Positions 45,367 through 54,790 of a stretch of 64,000 nt of DNA are shown here, piece after piece (positions within the stretch are counted from its first letter, which is position 1; every line of letters starts with the position of its first letter). The translations under genes and the position numbers were made by a program. Below the pieces are notes generated by a model. The model worked only from the letters and a program-made list of their open reading frames with translations. It made no database searches and was not told the DNA's origin. The stretch comes from RDYZ01 sp964518905 (GTDB lineage Bacteria; Cyanobacteriota; Cyanobacteriia; Cyanobacteriales; Geitlerinemataceae): contig CAZFJL010000020.1 in assembly GCA_964518905.1 (NCBI GenBank), forward strand, positions 8,835-72,834, in the 5' to 3' direction.

Positions 45367-46419
45367 ATGGCTCTCTCGTTTAATTCGTTTCAGCTCACCT
45401 CGACCGATTTTCGCGGTGTCGTCAATCGTCGGTTTTGGGCGAATTTTTTACCGTTTCCAGCGACGAATCAGTTCTATTTTGATGTTGGCACGCCCAATTT
45501 TAAGCTGCATGATGTGACTAACGATCGCGATGTAGAACTCCGAGACTATCGCGAACAAACGCCGTTAATTCTCGCCTTCACGCGCATTTTTACCGCAAAA
45601 CAATACTGTCCGTTTTGCTTTCCCCACCTTGTCGAACTGAGCGATCGCTACGAAGAATTTCGCGCCCTCGGGTTTGAGGTGCTGCTGATCACGAGTACCG
45701 ATCGCGCCCAAAGCCAACAGGTTGCCCAGGATTTGGGGCTAAAAATGCCGCTGTTGAGCGATCCGAGCTGCCAGATCTTTCGCGCCTATGGGGTCGGGCA
45801 AGCCTTGGGCGCACCGCTCCCGGCGCAGTTCTTGCTCGATCGCGACGGCAAATTGCGCTACCGTCACCTGTTTTCGTTTATCGAGCCGAACGCACCGCTC
45901 GATCGGTTGCTCGAACTGGCGCAGCCCTGGGGTCTGACGCCACCGCCAGCGGCTGAACGCGACGCGAATGATCAAACCAGTGTAGTCAACACGGAATCAG
46001 CGAAAAGCCGAAGCGAAACAGGCGAGAGTGAGACTCAAACTCAGCGCGATGATGCGACGATCGCCGCCAACGCTGTAGATGAGACGATCAAATCGTCTGA
46101 TTCAACCGAAACGCCGACGTCGCTCAACGATCGCGAGATCACCGAACCCAGAACCACTGAACTCGAAATCGTTGAACCCGAAATCGTTGAACCCGAAATC
46201 GAACCGATGCCGGATACATCCCAGGCGATCGCCTTCGCCGCACAGTCCACGCGCCCGCTAGACGACAGCCAGCTCGAAACGATCGACCCCGAACTAGAGC
46301 CGCTCCCGAATCTGACGGCGATCGTGCCGATCAAACGCCGCCAACCCTGGCTCGATGACGATGCAGACGCGATCGCGATCGACGGCGAAATCGTGCCGGA
46401 ACGACGCGATCGACGCTAG
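45367..46419 (+). CDS. Redoxin-domain protein with acidic C-terminal tail
   Basis: 350 aa. Residues about 38-195 are a peroxiredoxin/AhpC-TSA fold: VGTPNFKLHDV, LAFTRIFTAKQYCPFCFPHL, LLITSTDRAQSQQ, AQFLLDRDGKLRYRH. In place of the P-x3-T-x2-C site there is C81-P-F-C84, a thioredoxin-like CxxC, so a disulfide reductase or altered peroxidase is possible. The last 150 residues are Asp/Glu/Thr/Pro-rich and disordered, with an internal 15-bp tandem repeat coding IVEPE. It follows the 2-Cys peroxiredoxin by 78 bp on the same strand, so they may be cotranscribed. Confidence 0.82.
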   Translation: MALSFNSFQLTSTDFRGVVNRRFWANFLPFPATNQFYFDVGTPNFKLHDVTNDRDVELRDYREQTPLILAFTRIFTAKQYCPFCFPHLVELSDRYEEFRALGFEVLLITSTDRAQSQQVAQDLGLKMPLLSDPSCQIFRAYGVGQALGAPLPAQFLLDRDGKLRYRHLFSFIEPNAPLDRLLELAQPWGLTPPPAAERDANDQTSVVNTESAKSRSETGESETQTQRDDATIAANAVDETIKSSDSTETPTSLNDREITEPRTTELEIVEPEIVEPEIEPMPDTSQAIAFAAQSTRPLDDSQLETIDPELEPLPNLTAIVPIKRRQPWLDDDADAIAIDGEIVPERRDRR

Positions 46420-46454
46420 AGGTCGGCGGGTGGGTTGACGTTCATTTGCAGAAA

Positions 46455-47132
46455 TTATCGAGCATTATCGCTAGTTGCGAGCGCTTCGATCGATAGGCGT
46501 GCCGCCTGAGACACCTGATGATGGGCATCTTTGGCGAGATAGTTCAGCGCCGATCGGCTTTTTGGCGTGTCGAGCTTACCGAGCGCTTCCGCCAAACGCT
46601 GACGCACCAGCCAATCTTCGGCTTGGGCAAACGTCAGGATCTTATCCACCGAATCGATCGCGCCGATTTCACCCAACGCCGCGATCGCCGCCTGCTGTAG
46701 CACCACCTCCGGTGCATCCAGTGCTTTCATCAACACATTAAACGCCTCCGGATTCCCCAAATTCCCCAGGGACACCGCCGCGCTAAACCGCACGAGCCAG
46801 TCCGTTTCTTCGTGGAACGATCGCACCAGCGGCTCGAAGGCACGCGGATCATTGAGATAGCCCAGCGCTCCGGCAGCATCGGCGCGAATGCCGTAATCCG
46901 GCTCATTTTGCAGAATATCGAGCAAAATGTCGTAGCATTCCTCGGTTTGCTTAATCCCGAGGGAAAACACCGCCATCGATCGCAGCGGCACGTGTTCATC
47001 CTTCAGCACTTTTTTGATTAGCGGTACGGCATCCTGAGCCGGGACATCGCGCAGCGACACCAACGCAAGCAGCCGATCTTTGGCGTCTTCGCTGTCGAGC
47101 TGGGCAGAAACATGGGCGAGATCAACGGACAT
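46455..47132 (-). CDS. HEAT-repeat protein, NblB/PBS-lyase-like
   Basis: 225 aa built almost entirely of HEAT-like repeats: DRLLALVSLRDVPAQDAVPL, PLRSMAVFSLGIKQTEECYD, GIRADAAGALGYLNDPRAFE, LVRFSAAVSLGNLGNPEAFN, LQQAAIAALGEIGAIDSVD, LVRQRLAEALGKLDTPKSR. The CpcE/NblB group of such proteins attach, remove or degrade phycobilisome pigments; others are general scaffolds. Size and organisation fit an NblB-like protein but I cannot prove orthology. Start at ATG 47132 (MSVDLAHVS); the longer frame is not repeat-like. Convergent with the redoxin gene. Confidence 0.8.
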   Translation of the reverse strand: MSVDLAHVSAQLDSEDAKDRLLALVSLRDVPAQDAVPLIKKVLKDEHVPLRSMAVFSLGIKQTEECYDILLDILQNEPDYGIRADAAGALGYLNDPRAFEPLVRSFHEETDWLVRFSAAVSLGNLGNPEAFNVLMKALDAPEVVLQQAAIAALGEIGAIDSVDKILTFAQAEDWLVRQRLAEALGKLDTPKSRSALNYLAKDAHHQVSQAARLSIEALATSDNAR

Positions 47133-47712
47133 GGGCAATTCCAAACGGTATGTTACCAATTGTAAAGATTGTAACGAGTCTGCGAAGGCGGGCAGGGCGG
47201 AAGACCGCACAGCAATTCTCAATATGGAAATTTCAGCGACTTTATTGAGAATCTCGATCCAATTGATATCCTTCTCAGCCTTCAGGCTGGCGAGGATTCA
47301 ACGCAGCATCAGGGCAATCTGATACGGAGACTTCTGCTAGCCAGCATCGTTCGAGTGTCTGTTTGTTATTTGAGGGGCAATACAACAGAGCCGTCCTAGA
47401 AGCCCGATCGGAGCCGAAGGGGACGGGGCTTCAGACTCAGTCTTTGGGTGACGCCAGCCTTACAATACGTTACGATACGAATAATTAAAAAAAGTAAAGC
47501 TAATTTCAATAAAGTTCAAAGTTGTAGGTCATAACTTATAACTCGAACTTTAGGCTAGATCCCCCCGATGGAAGTTCGTCGAACATAAAACTTTAGCCCG
47601 TCATTATGTTCAGGCGATCCAGTACCATCATGACCCTCACTTCGCTTGGGTCAGAGCTCTCGATCAATCATCGTCAACACACCAAACCCCATCAATTCTC
47701 CACCACACAATC
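47133..47712. other. Intergenic region, divergent promoters
   Basis: 580 bp. A GAAGCCC/GGGCTTC stem near 47399-47432 lies in an otherwise AT-rich stretch. Runs such as AATTAAAAAAAGTAAAGC near 47490 may be promoter elements for the small gene at 47713. No known RNA family was recognised, but a small RNA around 47380-47460 is possible. Confidence 0.4.
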
Positions 47713-47979
47713 ATGAGCACTTCCGTATCTATGTCTGAGTATGAATCAATTGCTGTCGGTCCCGTATCCGCCGACTTTTGGCAACAGTGCCTCAATCCTC
47801 AGAGCGCCACTCAGCGCAAAGAAGTCAACGAGTTCTTGAAGACACATGGTTATATTTGGACTCGCAGCGGCTCCGATTGGATGCTGAGTAAAAAATGGCA
47901 GCCCTCTGATGTCCTCGACATCACGCGTGTCGTATCTGAACTCAAAAGCAAACAGCTCCGCCAGCAACGCGCAGCCTAA
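47713..47979 (+). CDS. Small hypothetical protein
   Basis: 88 aa, no signal peptide or membrane segment. It has a helical core with DFWQQCLNPQSATQRKEVNE, FLKTHGYIWTRSGSDWMLSK and a basic C-terminal helix VVSELKSKQLRQQRAA. The fold could be a small wHTH-like domain (THGYIWTRSGSDW as a wing), but I do not recognise a family. A proper terminator follows 72 bp downstream, which supports a real gene. Confidence 0.65.
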   Translation: MSTSVSMSEYESIAVGPVSADFWQQCLNPQSATQRKEVNEFLKTHGYIWTRSGSDWMLSKKWQPSDVLDITRVVSELKSKQLRQQRAA

Positions 47980-48050
47980 CGCTGATAGCTACGGCACATA
48001 GCCTTCGAGGCGTCTACCTCGTCGGTGCAAAACATCAGACGCCAACAATC

Positions 48051-48093
48051 AAAGCGGTATGAGATTCCCCCCGAGAATTTCATGCCGCTTTTT
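48051..48093 (+). terminator. Rho-independent terminator
   Basis: A 12-bp stem AAAGCGGTATGA / TCATGCCGCTTT (one G-T pair), a loop of about 17 nt, then TTTT. It lies 71 bp after the small gene at 47713-47979. Confidence 0.75.
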
Positions 48094-48557
48094 GTGGATT
48101 ATTGCTTTTTTGGGATTGTATCGGGGAGGTCTTGGTGTCGGAACTCACGCAAAATGTCGAAAACTTGTAGGGGCATCATGGCAATGCATCTGCGAGAGCG
48201 GATCGCTTTCACGGATCAATGCTATCTATAATCCTGGAGGAGGGTTTTTATGCTGGTTTAAATACGGATGACCTTACCGGAAATTTATACTAAAATCAGT
48301 ATTATCACGGTCAAGCGTACGATCGTGAGCACGCAAAAAAATCATCTGTTGCCGTACAAGGCATCGAAACGCTTGACCACGCTTGAGCCGACATGCACGC
48401 ATCCTAATCATGCAGCTCCACGAAGATCGCGGCATTGGGGTTGTTCATTGAACGCTTGAAGTTGAACCGTTGCGACGACTTCACCGCAAGCCGCTTCGTT
48501 GCCGATTTTGGTTCCCGGCTTTTTCCAATAGCCTGAGTGGCTTCTCAGGTACGCACT
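48094..48557. other. Intergenic region
   Basis: About 460 bp with no convincing gene. A TCCTGGAGGAGGGTTTTTATG at 48232-48251 looks like a ribosome binding site with ATG, but the frame ends after a few codons. The rest is unremarkable. Confidence 0.4.
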
Positions 48558-48776
48558 ATGATTCAAGCTTTAGTTTTGCCGTCACCTCCTGATTGCTTAA
48601 ATCTCGATGAATGTATTGCTCAGATTTGGCAGTCCAAGCAAATCACGCCGGAGCAATGCTCTTTGCTTAAATCTTGGTTGCTTCAGACGGATGGGGAAGT
48701 CGTCTCCTCGCGCGATCGACAGGCGATCGATCGTCTTCTGCACGCTGTGCGTCGTGGCTGGATTGTGCTGAGTTAA
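48558..48776 (+). CDS. Small cyanobacterial hypothetical protein
   Basis: 72 aa, MIQALVLPSPPDCLNLDECIAQ..., with a helical body (IWQSKQITPEQCSLLKSWLL) and the C-terminal RQAIDRLLHAVRRGWIVL, a motif I recognise from a family of short cyanobacterial proteins of unknown function. Start at ATG 48558; the frame opens 7 codons earlier. It stands alone. Confidence 0.65.
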   Translation: MIQALVLPSPPDCLNLDECIAQIWQSKQITPEQCSLLKSWLLQTDGEVVSSRDRQAIDRLLHAVRRGWIVLS

Positions 48777-48985
48777 TCCAGGAAGGTTGATTCCCCTTGT
48801 GGGTGTGTGCGTCGATCAGATTGGGGCTTCGTGGGAGTGTGCGAAGCGAGTATTGAACCATTGATTGTGTGTGTGGCCTTGTCATCCAGATAAAATGACA
48901 AGACCGACGCAAGCGTTTTGTAGTTAGGGGTATGACTCGATGACGAAACGCTTGCGATTTGATACGTGCCCCTCATTCATTAACT

Positions 48986-49894
48986 ATGCTCCGCAAACGT
49001 CAACCGACCTGGATTCAGCGTAATTCTCGCTTTGCGATCGCCGCGATCGCGACGCTTGGCATTGTCAATACAGGTTATCTAACGACAGCTCGTTTACTCA
49101 AAGGAAGCGTTGTCTGCCCGGTCGAAGGCTGCGATAAGGTGCTCGAAAGTCCCTATGCAACAGTCTTTGGCTCCATTCCCTTGTCGGCTTTGGGTCTGTT
49201 GGCCTATGTGGCAGTGTTGGCGATGGCGATCGCGCCCTGGCTTCTGAAAGCAGATGCGCCAAAAGCGCAGCGTAGCCAGATCAATGAGCAAACCTGGCTG
49301 GGCTTGTCGATCGGCGGTACGGCGATGGCTGTGTTTAGCGGCTATCTGATGTCGGTCATGGTCTTTGAAATTCAGGCTTTTTGTTTGTACTGTGTTGGTT
49401 CAGCGATTTCCGCGCTGTGTTTATTTGGCCTGTCGATCGTTGGTCATGATTGGGAAGATTTCGGCGCCGTTGGCTTTCGGAGCGTGATCATCGCTGCGAT
49501 CACGCTGATCGGTGCGTTTGCGTTATATGCACCGCTCAACGTTAACCCGAGCGATCAGACGAGTGGGTATGCGATTACAACGACATCCAAACCCGCTAAT
49601 ATCGAACTGGCCGAATATCTCAACACGTCGGATATTCAAATGTTTGGTGCATTTTGGTGTGGTCATTGTCGCGACCAAAAACAGTTGTTTGGCCAAGCAG
49701 CATCGAGCAAACTTGATTATGTCGAATGCGATCCAAACGGTCAAAATCCTCAGCCCGATCGCTGCCAAGCCGAGAAAATTGAGAGCTATCCAACCTGGAT
49801 AATTAATGGTGAACAGCATCTTGGCGTACAGTCTCTCCAAGAACTTGCACAGCTCTCGGGCTATACCGGTTCAACCGATTTTGGGGTTGAGTAG
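48986..49894 (+). CDS. Vitamin K epoxide reductase-thioredoxin fusion (disulfide-forming)
   Basis: 302 aa. Residues about 15-185 are the VKOR domain with four or five transmembrane helices, loop cysteines C44 and C49 (VVCPVEGCDK), and the quinone-proximal C133-LY-C136. Residues about 205-302 are a thioredoxin domain facing the lumen or periplasm with C225-GH-C228 and a further Cys pair (VECDPNG, DRCQAEK). The enzyme oxidises protein thiols and passes electrons to quinone; in plants the homologue LTO1 is needed for photosystem II assembly. All catalytic cysteines are present. Start at ATG 48986. Confidence 0.95.
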   Translation: MLRKRQPTWIQRNSRFAIAAIATLGIVNTGYLTTARLLKGSVVCPVEGCDKVLESPYATVFGSIPLSALGLLAYVAVLAMAIAPWLLKADAPKAQRSQINEQTWLGLSIGGTAMAVFSGYLMSVMVFEIQAFCLYCVGSAISALCLFGLSIVGHDWEDFGAVGFRSVIIAAITLIGAFALYAPLNVNPSDQTSGYAITTTSKPANIELAEYLNTSDIQMFGAFWCGHCRDQKQLFGQAASSKLDYVECDPNGQNPQPDRCQAEKIESYPTWIINGEQHLGVQSLQELAQLSGYTGSTDFGVE

Positions 49895-50042
49895 TCCCCT
49901 CTTTGATCAAGCAAAGTGCCTTTGAGTTCTGGATCAAAAAATGAGTCGAGCAACGGATCGACTTTTTCGGTAATCTCCGCACTTTGTGAAACACTTTCTC
50001 AGTCCTGAGAGATTTCGTGCGGTCTTGATGGATCGCTTTGAT

Positions 50043-51275
50043 CTATTCGGTCTGGCGATGATCAAGACCGATCGCCTGATCGATCCGATCCAAGCCGTGC
50101 GCCTCTAGCCGATCGAGTAACCCGTTCATGATCCGCTTCGCGAGGTTGGGGCCTTCATAGATCCAGCCGGTATAGACCTGAATTAAGCTTGCGCCCGCCG
50201 TGAGTTTTTCCCAGGCATCGTCAGCGGTGAAGATGCCGCCCACGCCAACGATCGGCAGGGTTCCGTTCGTGGTGCGATAGATGTGCCGAATGACGTCGGT
50301 CGATCGCGCTTTGAGCGGCGCACCGGCCAAGCCACCCGCTTCCTCGGTGACGGGATTTCCCGTTGCGGCGATCGTCTGGGTTTTGAGATTATCGCGGGAA
50401 ATGGTGGTATTTGTGGCGATGATGCCCGCTAGCTCGAATTGTTGTGCGAGTTTAACCACATCGTCGATCGCCTCCCAGGTTAAATCCGGGGCAATCTTGA
50501 CTAGAATGGGCTTAGATTGGGTGCGTTTTGATTGAGTTTCAGTAGTGCCTGAGTAGCTGACGGTCCGGCTGCTGGGTTTCAGGGTTGCATTTAGGGTCGT
50601 GTTTACAGTTTGCAGGGTGTCGAAAATGCGTGCGAGTCGATCGGGATCTTGGAGTGATCGTAAGCCCGGTGTATTGGGTGAGGAAACATTCACGACGAAA
50701 TAGTCGCCAAAATCGTGCAGTTGCTCGAAGCTTTGGCGGTAGTCGTCGGCTGCGTTGTCGAGTTCGGTGATTTTTGATTTGCCGAGGTTGACCCCGATCG
50801 CGATCGCGCGATCGGGGGGTACATCCTGGGCGCGTCCGACCTGGTCGAGATTGCGAGCCATCGCCGCTGATCCCCCATTGTTAAAGCCCATACGGTTCAG
50901 GCTGGCGGCATCGTCGATCAGGCGAAATAGTCGCGGCTTCGGGTTGCCGGGTTGAGCGTGCCAGGTCGCAGTTCCCAGTTCGGCAAATCCAAAGCCAAAC
51001 CCACCCCAAAGCTGACCGACCGCGCCGTTTTTATCGAAGCCTGCGGCTAATCCAAGGGGATTACGGAAACGTATACCCCACAGGGTTTGGGCAAGGCGCG
51101 GATCGTCGAGATTATAGCTGCGATAGAGCCGATCGCAGATCCAGTCAAAACCGGGCTGACGCGATCGTTGGGATAAGACCGCTAAGGTCCCGACGAATTG
51201 GTTGTGCATCCATTCGGGATCGGCATTTAATCCCGAAAAGAACAACGGGCGGATGAAGTTTGAATACAGATCCAT
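50043..51275 (-). CDS. pyrD: Dihydroorotate dehydrogenase (quinone), class 2
   Basis: Fourth step of UMP synthesis; electrons go to quinone in the membrane. 410 aa from ATG 51275 (MDLYSNFIRPLFFSG). Family motifs: NPLGLAAGFDKNGA, ELGTATWHAQPGNPKPR, LNRMGFNNGG, catalytic-loop Ser in VNVSSPNTPGLR, VKIAPDL, and GGIFTADDAWEKLTAGASLIQVYTG-type FMN site. A poorly conserved insert near 235-260 (TLKPSSRTVSYSGTTETQSK) makes it longer than E. coli PyrD. Confidence 0.95.
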   Translation of the reverse strand: MDLYSNFIRPLFFSGLNADPEWMHNQFVGTLAVLSQRSRQPGFDWICDRLYRSYNLDDPRLAQTLWGIRFRNPLGLAAGFDKNGAVGQLWGGFGFGFAELGTATWHAQPGNPKPRLFRLIDDAASLNRMGFNNGGSAAMARNLDQVGRAQDVPPDRAIAIGVNLGKSKITELDNAADDYRQSFEQLHDFGDYFVVNVSSPNTPGLRSLQDPDRLARIFDTLQTVNTTLNATLKPSSRTVSYSGTTETQSKRTQSKPILVKIAPDLTWEAIDDVVKLAQQFELAGIIATNTTISRDNLKTQTIAATGNPVTEEAGGLAGAPLKARSTDVIRHIYRTTNGTLPIVGVGGIFTADDAWEKLTAGASLIQVYTGWIYEGPNLAKRIMNGLLDRLEAHGLDRIDQAIGLDHRQTE

Positions 51276-51618
51276 GACGCAGAGATTGAAGGCTCCAACG
51301 AGTCGGTCAACGTGCAAGCACACGCTGATCATCGTGCAGAGTCCACTATCTCACGTCACCTTGATGCGATTAAGACAGTTTTCTCGCCGTCATTGTCATT
51401 GATTTGTTGATGATCGTTAACTGCCGTGAGGGTCTAGCGATCGCTGTTCTGACCCCAATCAATACCGGGTTCACGTCAGTGAGCTAGGCCAATCAATCAA
51501 CGACACCGTCCAAACGACACCGTCCAAACGACACCGTCCAGGGGATCTACTCGGTTACGCCCGCCTTGTCTGCGTGTAGCCGGTCTGAGCATCGTACCGG
51601 TCTATTGCATCTCCTATC
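51276..51618. other. Intergenic region with a 14-bp tandem repeat
   Basis: About 340 bp between divergent pyrD and the GAF sensor gene. At 51501-51540 CGACACCGTCCAAA occurs three times head to tail (the last copy 12 bp). The rest holds the promoters; nothing else was recognised. Confidence 0.6.
51501..51540. repeat. Tandem 14-bp repeat, three copies
   Basis: CGACACCGTCCAAA repeated 2.9 times without change, 79 bp before the GAF sensor start. May be slippage-prone or a cluster of protein sites. Confidence 0.85.
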
Positions 51619-54600
51619 ATGAACGACGAATCGATCGTCTCGCCACTGCCATCATCCCTAACCTATAGCAACGATTTAACACTTGATTTGGGGCGAATTC
51701 TCCAGCGTCTGCGCGTGACGGACGGCACAGAAATGCTCGTCAAAGTGGTGATGGATTTCTTGCGTAACCAGTTTGAACGCTGCCCGCTGATCTGGTTGGG
51801 TTTGTACGATCGACGTACCCACAAAATTACCGGCAAGGGTGGTATTTTGCCGAGCGATAATCGCCGTGCCTTGCGTCACTCCTTTGGTTTGATGTCCGGT
51901 GATACCCTCGAACAGGTCGTGATCCAGCAGCGTCCGATTCATATTGCCAATCTACAACGGGAAAAAAATGCGGGTGATTGGAGCCATGCTGCTCGACAGG
52001 CAGGCATCCAGAGTGCGTTTGTCTTGCCCATCACGTCGCGTAACAAGTGTTTGGGTCTCGTTGTGCTGGGCTCCGAGCACACGGGCTTCGCACTAGAGAT
52101 CCTCGAAACGACCCAGCTCACGATTATCCTGGGTGAATTTGCCAATATTCTCTCCCTGCGTGAACTCGAAGAGCAGCGCCTTCAAGCCCAACAACCCCAC
52201 GCGGTGTTGTTAACGGCGGCGGAACATCTGCAACGATCGGAACCCTTGGGGCGTCGCCTTGAGCGAGTCCTGCAAGAGGTTCAACAGTTTATCCAGCCCA
52301 CACAAACGCAACTGTACTGGATCGATCGCGATCGTCAGCGCTTTGTGCGCCACGAGCTGGCAATCACGCTGGAAGGGCGAGAACAGTCGAGCTGGATTGA
52401 CACGGATCGCGCGATCGCATTACCGATCGATCTGGTGACCGACTTTGAGACATCCGGCCTGCCGATCGCTGAGTTTGAAGAGTTTCACGATCATTTGCTC
52501 AAAAATCAACCCGTGGCGATCGGCGAATCCTACTCCTCATTGCCCAGCATCGATACCGGCAAATTGATGTCCCAACTCAAGGCGCGATCGGTGCTCGCCG
52601 CTCCCGTTTGGCATCGTCAGAGCGATCGAGATGAACTCCTCGGATTTCTGGCGGTGACCGCTCAGGCGGCTCGGATGTGGACGAAGGACGAACGGCAGTT
52701 TTTGCATGGTGTCTCGCGCAGTATTGCCCTCGCAGCTTCGGCTCACCGCGCCACGTGGGCGTATCAACAGCTTCACGATCGCCATACAGCCACCCTCGCG
52801 ATCGCCCAAGCGAGCCGCAACCTGAGCAATCGGACGACTCTAAGTGCGGCCAATTCAGTTAATTCAGCATCTCTGGCGGTCAATCTCAACTTCGAGGCGA
52901 TCGCCGACCAACTTTGTACGTATCTTGCCGTCAAGCAAGTTGCCATCCTCCAGCTTGACCACACCCAGGACGCATTTGTCGTCGCCTTTCAGCGATCGCA
53001 AGATGGTGCGCTCCCGTCGCCTCTGCCGACCCTTAGCCTGATCGATTACCAGCTTCTCGAACGCAGCACCCATGCCATTGCCTTAAACGATATTGCCCTC
53101 AGTCTCGGCGGAACCATGAACGCTGCGACCTCAACGTTTAGCCGCTACAACCGAGATATTGATGTGCGCTTCAGTGCGTGGCAACCCCAGTTTGCAGCAG
53201 CGGGCTGGAATGCGATCGCACTCTGTAATGTCCATCCGGGTCAACCGGCAAAATTTCTCATCGCGATCGGTCATCCCCAACCGCATCCCTGGTCGGATCA
53301 AACCCTCCGCCTGCTGGAATGGACGGGACAGCAGCTCGCGACCCAGCTTGATCATGTCCAGCTCGATCGCAGCAACCACGAACTGCAAGACGCTCTGACG
53401 ACCATCACTCAGGGGATGTCGAGCCTTCAGCAACATTCCACCGCTGATACCGCAGAACGGAGCCTGTTAAAACAGGTTTGTCGTTGGCTCGATGCAGATT
53501 TTGTGGCGTTATTGCAGCTTCCCAAAGCTCCCGATCGAACGCCAGCACGGGTTGTTTTTTCGACTGGTAGTCACGATCGCCAGCCGCCGATCGCCGCTGG
53601 TACAACAATCGATCTCGCCAACGATCCACTGTTACAGCAAAGTATCGAATCCCAAGGTTTTCTGGGGCCGCTCTCCTTCGTTGAACTGCCAGAATCAACC
53701 CGAACCTGGCTCGGAGGCTCATTCGCGGGTCAGCTTTACATTTTGGCCTTGCGTCCCGATCCGGATAGTGCGCCCAGCACTATTTTTGTGGCGATCGATC
53801 GCGGCCAACGTTGGGACGATCGACGGCTATCGCCCGCGCGTATTTTGCTAGAGGCGCTGGTTCAGGTTGAACGCAGCGACCAAACCCTGCGTCTGCTGCA
53901 CGATAAACGCCACACGCTCGAACCACTGAATTGGTATAAACATCGTCAGCTAGAGTCGCTGTACTGGACGTTGGGCACTGCCGGTCGTCAGATTGAACGC
54001 CTGGTTAACCAGCTCGATTCGACCCGCGTGAGTGGCACCGACAGCGCGATCGAAACCGATCGCGAACAGATCTACGGTCAGCAAACCTTGCGCGTACTGG
54101 GCGAGAGTCTCGACAGCCTCAAGACCAGCCTCCAGCAAGAGCAATGGCAGCTCGGTTTTGCGAGTGACAATGTTTCCCTCGTGACACTGCTCAAGCGTGT
54201 TCTCGATCGCTGCGACCCACTCCTCAAAAAACGTCAGCTTTGGCTCCAAGTTCACCGGGAAGGCAACACCATCATTCAGGGTGATCGTCACAAACTAGAG
54301 CTGATTTTCTACGAATTGCTCACCTGGGCCTGTCAGCGATCGGCGATCGGCGGTCGGCTCGATATTTGGTATCGCCCGATCACGCTTGACGATCGACCGA
54401 ATATGCCCCTCCTCGAACTAGCAATCACCGATTCCGGCGTCATTGATCTACACCTAATCGAAACCTTTCAACGTTTCCTTGACAACCACAATACCTACAA
54501 CTTCGCGAGCCTGACGACCCCCGAACTCGATCGCCCACCCGGAATTCATCTCACGGTGTATCACCGAGTTATGACAGCGATGGGCGGCCATTTTTACCTC

Positions 54601-54696
54601 GACGCGATCGACGATGGCCGGGTGGTCACGCGGTTACTGATTCCTCTGATCGAAGATGAATCGCGCACGTTAATCAATGCCAACGATGCACCGTAA
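51619..54696 (+). CDS. Multi-GAF sensor protein with degenerate histidine-kinase core
   Basis: 1025 aa, soluble. About four GAF-like domains: 25-185 (HSFGLMSGDTLEQVVIQQRP, FVLPITSRNKCLGLVVLG), 200-385 (LAAPVWHRQSDRDELLGFLAV), 420-590 and 610-760. No bilin-type Cys is obvious, so ligand unknown. Residues 770-860 form a helical DHp-like region beginning NWYKHRQLESLYW, with H775 the only candidate phosphoacceptor but no classical H-E/D-x-R/K-x-P motif. Residues about 865-1010 are an HATPase fold in which the N box reads ELLTWAC and the DxGxG box only DSGV; the G2 loop is PPGIHL. I infer loss or change of ATP binding. Confidence 0.8.
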   Translation: MNDESIVSPLPSSLTYSNDLTLDLGRILQRLRVTDGTEMLVKVVMDFLRNQFERCPLIWLGLYDRRTHKITGKGGILPSDNRRALRHSFGLMSGDTLEQVVIQQRPIHIANLQREKNAGDWSHAARQAGIQSAFVLPITSRNKCLGLVVLGSEHTGFALEILETTQLTIILGEFANILSLRELEEQRLQAQQPHAVLLTAAEHLQRSEPLGRRLERVLQEVQQFIQPTQTQLYWIDRDRQRFVRHELAITLEGREQSSWIDTDRAIALPIDLVTDFETSGLPIAEFEEFHDHLLKNQPVAIGESYSSLPSIDTGKLMSQLKARSVLAAPVWHRQSDRDELLGFLAVTAQAARMWTKDERQFLHGVSRSIALAASAHRATWAYQQLHDRHTATLAIAQASRNLSNRTTLSAANSVNSASLAVNLNFEAIADQLCTYLAVKQVAILQLDHTQDAFVVAFQRSQDGALPSPLPTLSLIDYQLLERSTHAIALNDIALSLGGTMNAATSTFSRYNRDIDVRFSAWQPQFAAAGWNAIALCNVHPGQPAKFLIAIGHPQPHPWSDQTLRLLEWTGQQLATQLDHVQLDRSNHELQDALTTITQGMSSLQQHSTADTAERSLLKQVCRWLDADFVALLQLPKAPDRTPARVVFSTGSHDRQPPIAAGTTIDLANDPLLQQSIESQGFLGPLSFVELPESTRTWLGGSFAGQLYILALRPDPDSAPSTIFVAIDRGQRWDDRRLSPARILLEALVQVERSDQTLRLLHDKRHTLEPLNWYKHRQLESLYWTLGTAGRQIERLVNQLDSTRVSGTDSAIETDREQIYGQQTLRVLGESLDSLKTSLQQEQWQLGFASDNVSLVTLLKRVLDRCDPLLKKRQLWLQVHREGNTIIQGDRHKLELIFYELLTWACQRSAIGGRLDIWYRPITLDDRPNMPLLELAITDSGVIDLHLIETFQRFLDNHNTYNFASLTTPELDRPPGIHLTVYHRVMTAMGGHFYLDAIDDGRVVTRLLIPLIEDESRTLINANDAP

Positions 54697-54714
54697 TCGG
54701 TTCTGATCTTGAGC

Positions 54715-54756
54715 GTTAGACTTTGAGAGTTAGACTTTGAGAGTTAGACTTTGAAC
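54715..54756. repeat. Tandem 14-bp repeat, three copies
   Basis: GTTAGACTTTGAGA three times (last copy ends AC) between the convergent GAF sensor and CRTISO-like genes. Different sequence from the 51501 array but the same unit length. Confidence 0.85.
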
Positions 54757-54790
54757 CTTCGATCGGCTCGCCAAATTAGCGGGTTTACGC

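Noticed and set aside
51501..51540. CRISPR array
   Set aside because: The units are 14 bp and contiguous with no spacers; a plain tandem repeat. The same holds for 54715-54756.
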